A stretch of DNA of 32,436 nucleotides. Origin: Candidatus Diapherotrites archaeon CG08_land_8_20_14_0_20_34_12 (GTDB lineage: Archaea; Iainarchaeota; Iainarchaeia; Iainarchaeales; 0-14-0-20-34-12). This document shows positions 29,972-32,436 of this stretch, in pieces (position 1 is the first letter of the stretch; each line of letters opens with the position of its first letter). The notes under the pieces were generated by a model. The model saw only the letters and a list, made by a program, of their open reading frames with translations. It was not told the origin of the DNA and searched no databases. A program made the position numbers and the translations under genes. Location: positions 1-32,436 of the forward strand of contig PEXL01000016.1 in assembly GCA_002779065.1 (NCBI GenBank). The letters run 5' to 3'.

Positions 29972-31033
29972 ATGGATTCAGAAAAACGTTTTGAGCTTGT
30001 GAAATCAATCGGCGAAGAAATTATAACTGAGGAAGAATTGAAAACCCTGCTTGAAACAAATGACAAGCCAATTGCGTATGACGGTTTTGAGCCATCAGGC
30101 CTTGCACATTTGCCTTTCGGCGTTTATAGGGCTTTAACATTAAAGAAACTTTTGGAAGCCAATGTTCATTTCAAATTATATTTAGCTGATTATTTTGCAT
30201 TTGTAAACAACAAGCTTGAAGGGGACTTGAATCTGATTAATACTTGTGGAGATTATTTTATTGAGGTATGGAAAGCTGCAGGCATTCCTATAAAAAAGGT
30301 AGAAATTATTAAAGCTTCAGAACTGATGGACTCCTTAAAATACTGGAACAGGGTTTTGACTGTCGCAAAAAACATGACATTAAACAGAACAAAAAGGGCA
30401 ATGAGCATTGCTGGCAGAAAAGAAACAGATGAATTGCACACAGCCCAACTGTTTTATCCGGCGATGCAGGTTGCAGATATCTTCGAGATGGATGTTGATA
30501 TTTGCCAGTTGGGTTTAGACCAAAGAAGGGCAAATATTTTAGCAAGAGAGGTTGCCGAAAAAATGCACTGGAAAAAGCCAGTTGCTCTGCATCACCATAT
30601 GCTTCTTGGTTTGCAGGGTTTGGATAAAAGTGGAGATGTGATTGACAGCAAGATGTCAAAATCCAAGCCAGAAACCTGTATATTTGTACATGATTCCTTT
30701 GAGGAAATCAAGAAGAAAATCAATACTGCATATTGCCTGCCAAAAGATATTGTGAATAATCCTTTGCTTGATTATTCAAAACACATTATTTTCCAAGAGT
30801 TTAAAGAAATGAAAATAGAAAGGCCAGAGAAATTTGGCGGAAATTTGGCATTTAATTCATATGCTGAATTAGAAACAGCATTTGCTTCAGGCAATTTGCA
30901 TCCGCTTGACCTTAAAAATGGCGTTTCTTTTTATTTGAATGAATTAATTAAACCAATAAGGGGGCATTTTGAAAAAGATGCAAAAGCAAAGAAATTATAT
31001 GAAGCGGTAAGAGATGCAAAGAAGACGAGATGA
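29972..31033 (+). CDS. tyrS: Tyrosyl-tRNA synthetase, archaeal type
   Basis: A 353-residue class I synthetase. The signature KMSKS is intact (227-231), and the tyrosine pocket has YDGFEPSG (36-43) and QLGLDQRRANILARE. The HIGH position reads HLPF (46-49) instead of the usual HxGH, a variant also found in some archaeal and eukaryotic TyrRS. The length and the lack of an S4-like C-terminal domain fit the archaeal/eukaryotic type. The gene seems to be leaderless or nearly so. It is followed by the S-component gene after 64 bp. Confidence 0.94.
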   Translation: MDSEKRFELVKSIGEEIITEEELKTLLETNDKPIAYDGFEPSGLAHLPFGVYRALTLKKLLEANVHFKLYLADYFAFVNNKLEGDLNLINTCGDYFIEVWKAAGIPIKKVEIIKASELMDSLKYWNRVLTVAKNMTLNRTKRAMSIAGRKETDELHTAQLFYPAMQVADIFEMDVDICQLGLDQRRANILAREVAEKMHWKKPVALHHHMLLGLQGLDKSGDVIDSKMSKSKPETCIFVHDSFEEIKKKINTAYCLPKDIVNNPLLDYSKHIIFQEFKEMKIERPEKFGGNLAFNSYAELETAFASGNLHPLDLKNGVSFYLNELIKPIRGHFEKDAKAKKLYEAVRDAKKTR

Positions 31034-31097
31034 TTATTGTTCTAAATAGCTTTATTAATTTTATTTAACTTAATTATATTCCTTTGTTTGTGATTTT

Positions 31098-31802
31098 ATG
31101 GAGACAATTCAAAAGCATAAAAATTCATTTCTGAAAACTATTCTAAAACAAAAACAGCGTGAAAAAACAAATGATAAAGAGATAGAAAAAGATGTTCAGC
31201 AGGAAAAGATAAATTCTGAAATAAAAAGTACAGCAATCTTTTTAGCTTTGTTCATGTCTGCGGTTTTAGGGCGGGTAGCTTTGCAATTTGTCCCAAGTGT
31301 TGAACCAATTATCCCAATTGCCATCTTAGCCGGGCTTTTATTTGGTGCAAAGGAAGGTTTTTCATTAGGATTTTTTGCATATGTGGTTTCAAATTTCTTT
31401 GTTTGGGGTCTGCAAGGCCCATGGACATTATTTCAGGCATTGGGCGCAGGAATTCCTGCTGCTGGTGCGGGTTTAATTGGCAAGGTTAAACAGCCAACCA
31501 AAAGAGATTTCATTATAATGTCAATTGCAGGAACAATCTTCTTTGAGGTTCTGATGAATTTGTTTGGATCATTATTCTTTTATGGTTTATTTTTGGGGGC
31601 ATTATCCCTTCCAATTTATTTTTTGACATCCCTGCCATTTTCAATTGCCCATATTGCCGCGAATATTGGATTTGCAGGATTATTTTCTAAATTCTTAAAA
31701 TTAAAAAACAAGGTGAATGAAGATGATGAAATCAAGGTTCTTAGTGTTAGCAAGCATACTGATGGCAGCACTACTTCTGTCAGGCTGTATAAGTTCAAGT
31801 AA
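31098..31802 (+). CDS. ECF-type transporter S component-like membrane protein
   Basis: A 234-residue protein. A charged N-terminal extension (about 45 residues) precedes five to six membrane helices. The segment GRVALQFVPSVEPIIPIAILAGLLFGAKEGFSLGFFAYVVSNFF, then GLQGPWTLFQALGAGIPAAGAGLIG, is typical of S components that bind vitamins (cobalamin-type CblT/CbrT style). The energising A and T subunits are not in the window. The last 27 codons overlap the following lipoprotein gene. Its partner with a DUF4430-like domain suggests that the pair takes up a vitamin or cofactor, probably cobalamin-like; substrate not shown. Confidence 0.75.
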   Translation: METIQKHKNSFLKTILKQKQREKTNDKEIEKDVQQEKINSEIKSTAIFLALFMSAVLGRVALQFVPSVEPIIPIAILAGLLFGAKEGFSLGFFAYVVSNFFVWGLQGPWTLFQALGAGIPAAGAGLIGKVKQPTKRDFIIMSIAGTIFFEVLMNLFGSLFFYGLFLGALSLPIYFLTSLPFSIAHIAANIGFAGLFSKFLKLKNKVNEDDEIKVLSVSKHTDGSTTSVRLYKFK

Positions 31803-32121
31803 TTCAGAAAATGCAGTGCCTGAAAAAGTGGATGTTTCAATTAAGGTTATTGTAAACGAAAAAACAATTGTTGATCAAACTATTTCAGTTGCAAAAGGTA
31901 CATCAGCATTAGAAGCACTGCAAAAAGTTGCTTTAGTTGAAACAAAACCCTATTCTCTTGGGAAATTTATTGTTGGAATAGCCGGAATTAATTCTACTGG
32001 CGCAGATTACTGGGCCTTTTACATAAATAAAGAGTATGCGCAAGTTGGGACAGATTCTTATAAAATCGAAAATCCTGCAGAACTTATGTTCAAGCTTGAA
32101 AAAATTACTAATTTTTCTTAA
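31723..32121 (+). CDS. Lipoprotein with DUF4430/transcobalamin-C-like domain
   Basis: About 132 residues. The N-terminus is a lipoprotein signal, with the lipobox LSGC about residue 20. The mature part is a DUF4430-like beta domain: SIKVIVNEKTIVDQTISVAKGTSALEALQKVA, then FIVGIAGINSTGADYWAFYINKEYAQVGTDSYKI. This domain is related to the C-terminal domain of transcobalamin, and such lipoproteins often serve ECF S components. GGTGA at 31712-31716 favours the ATG at 31723 over 31717. It overlaps the S-component gene by 80 bp, so the two are coupled. It ends at a clear hairpin terminator. Confidence 0.8.
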   Translation: MMKSRFLVLASILMAALLLSGCISSSNSENAVPEKVDVSIKVIVNEKTIVDQTISVAKGTSALEALQKVALVETKPYSLGKFIVGIAGINSTGADYWAFYINKEYAQVGTDSYKIENPAELMFKLEKITNFS

Positions 32122-32148
32122 AAATGAATGATTTTTTCATTCATTTTT
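32121..32148 (+). terminator. Hairpin terminator of the lipoprotein gene
   Basis: AAAATGAATGA (32121-32131) pairs with TCATTCATTTT (32137-32147) around a TTTTT loop. The stem overlaps the stop codon by one base and is followed by T. It fits an intrinsic terminator. Confidence 0.6.
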
Positions 32149-32247
32149 CCCGATTTCCGCCTTTTGGTTATTTTTGATGATTAAAAGTAATAATATAAAT
32201 ATAATTGTACTCAAATATAACAAATAAATTGCAAAAAGAGGGGAAAT

Positions 32248-32436
32248 ATGAAAAATTTTTTGTTAATCTTAAGCATAGCATTTATCCTATTTTGTTCTGC
32301 AGCATTTGCCAGCATAATGACCGCCAGCATAATGACCGCCAGCATAACAAGCCCAGCAGCTGGCACTTATTATAAAACAAGCGGAAATATTGTTTTTACC
32401 TGGGCAGATAATAATGTCGTAGCACTTACTTTGGCT
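32248..32436 (+). CDS. Secreted surface protein, N-terminal part
   Basis: The gene runs off the right edge; 63 codons are visible. A signal peptide of about 21 residues (MKNFLLILSIAFILFCSAAFA) is followed by tandem SIMTA repeats. Then comes the beginning of an Ig-like or similar beta domain, SPAAGTYYKTSGNIVFTWAD. An AGAGGGG site precedes the ATG. It is likely a cell-surface protein; the rest cannot be judged. Confidence 0.65.
   Translation, partial: MKNFLLILSIAFILFCSAAFASIMTASIMTASITSPAAGTYYKTSGNIVFTWADNNVVALTLA
32308..32347 (+). repeat. Tandem 15-bp repeat at the signal-peptide junction
   Basis: GCCAGCATAATGACC occurs at 32308-32322 and 32323-32337, with a partial third copy to 32347. It encodes SIMTA repeats directly at the predicted signal-peptide cleavage site. 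Copy number may vary by slippage. Confidence 0.7.

Overview
This window reads as a low-GC archaeal chromosome segment. Archaeal markers include a Sec61-beta subunit, an Alba chromatin protein, an archaeal-type tyrosyl-tRNA synthetase, an Ogg2-type DNA glycosylase, an archaeal Thi4 and an ADP-forming acyl-CoA synthetase. Starts are preceded either by a GGTGA-type ribosome binding site or by a TATA-like box about 20-30 nt upstream, suggesting leaderless mRNAs. The small CxxC zinc-ribbon protein and the four-helix membrane protein resemble families I associate with DPANN archaea such as Woesearchaeota, Pacearchaeota or Diapherotrites. That placement is an inference; no rRNA is present.

Layout. 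1-900: the 3' end of an IS605-type tnpB abuts a tail-to-tail Sec61-beta gene too short for routine gene calling, then a dense array of short hairpins. 928-3356: two paralogous membrane-anchored proteins with a glutamine-amidotransferase-like fold, then alba. 3.8-7.9 kb: a methyltransferase, pdxS-pdxT, a surface coiled-coil protein, tRNA-Val(CAC) and panD. 7.9-12.4 kb: a HerA-like ATPase, a permease and a fused ADP-forming acyl-CoA synthetase. 12.4-14.6 kb: rubrerythrin, superoxide reductase and an 8-oxoguanine glycosylase, an oxidative-defence cluster, followed by a 51-residue zinc-ribbon gene.

14.7-21.4 kb is accessory. A 5.04 kb block (15782-20825) is bounded by perfect 13-bp inverted repeats and an outer near-perfect direct repeat. 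It carries a single-polypeptide type IIG restriction-modification enzyme, a 66-residue protein, a SWIM/DDE transposase on a shared palindromic divergent promoter, and two overlapping small membrane proteins. It appears to have split an immunity-like gene from a winged-helix gene, and is the best candidate for an undescribed system: a transposon with a restriction-modification cargo.

21.6-29 kb holds a four-helix membrane protein, a winged-helix/V4R/membrane operon behind a symmetric operator, ribBA, guaB and purA diverging across a structured intergenic region, and a Thi4 with cysteine at the sulfur-donor position. guaB seems to start at a non-canonical AUA. 29-32.4 kb holds a convergent overlapping RHH/PIN pair, tyrS, an ECF-type S component overlapping a DUF4430 lipoprotein gene, and the start of a secreted surface protein.

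Functionally, the window combines cofactor synthesis (PLP, riboflavin precursors, thiazole, beta-alanine), the two branches from IMP to GMP and AMP, energy conservation from acyl-CoA, oxidative defence and likely micronutrient uptake, with mobile and defence DNA inserted among housekeeping genes.
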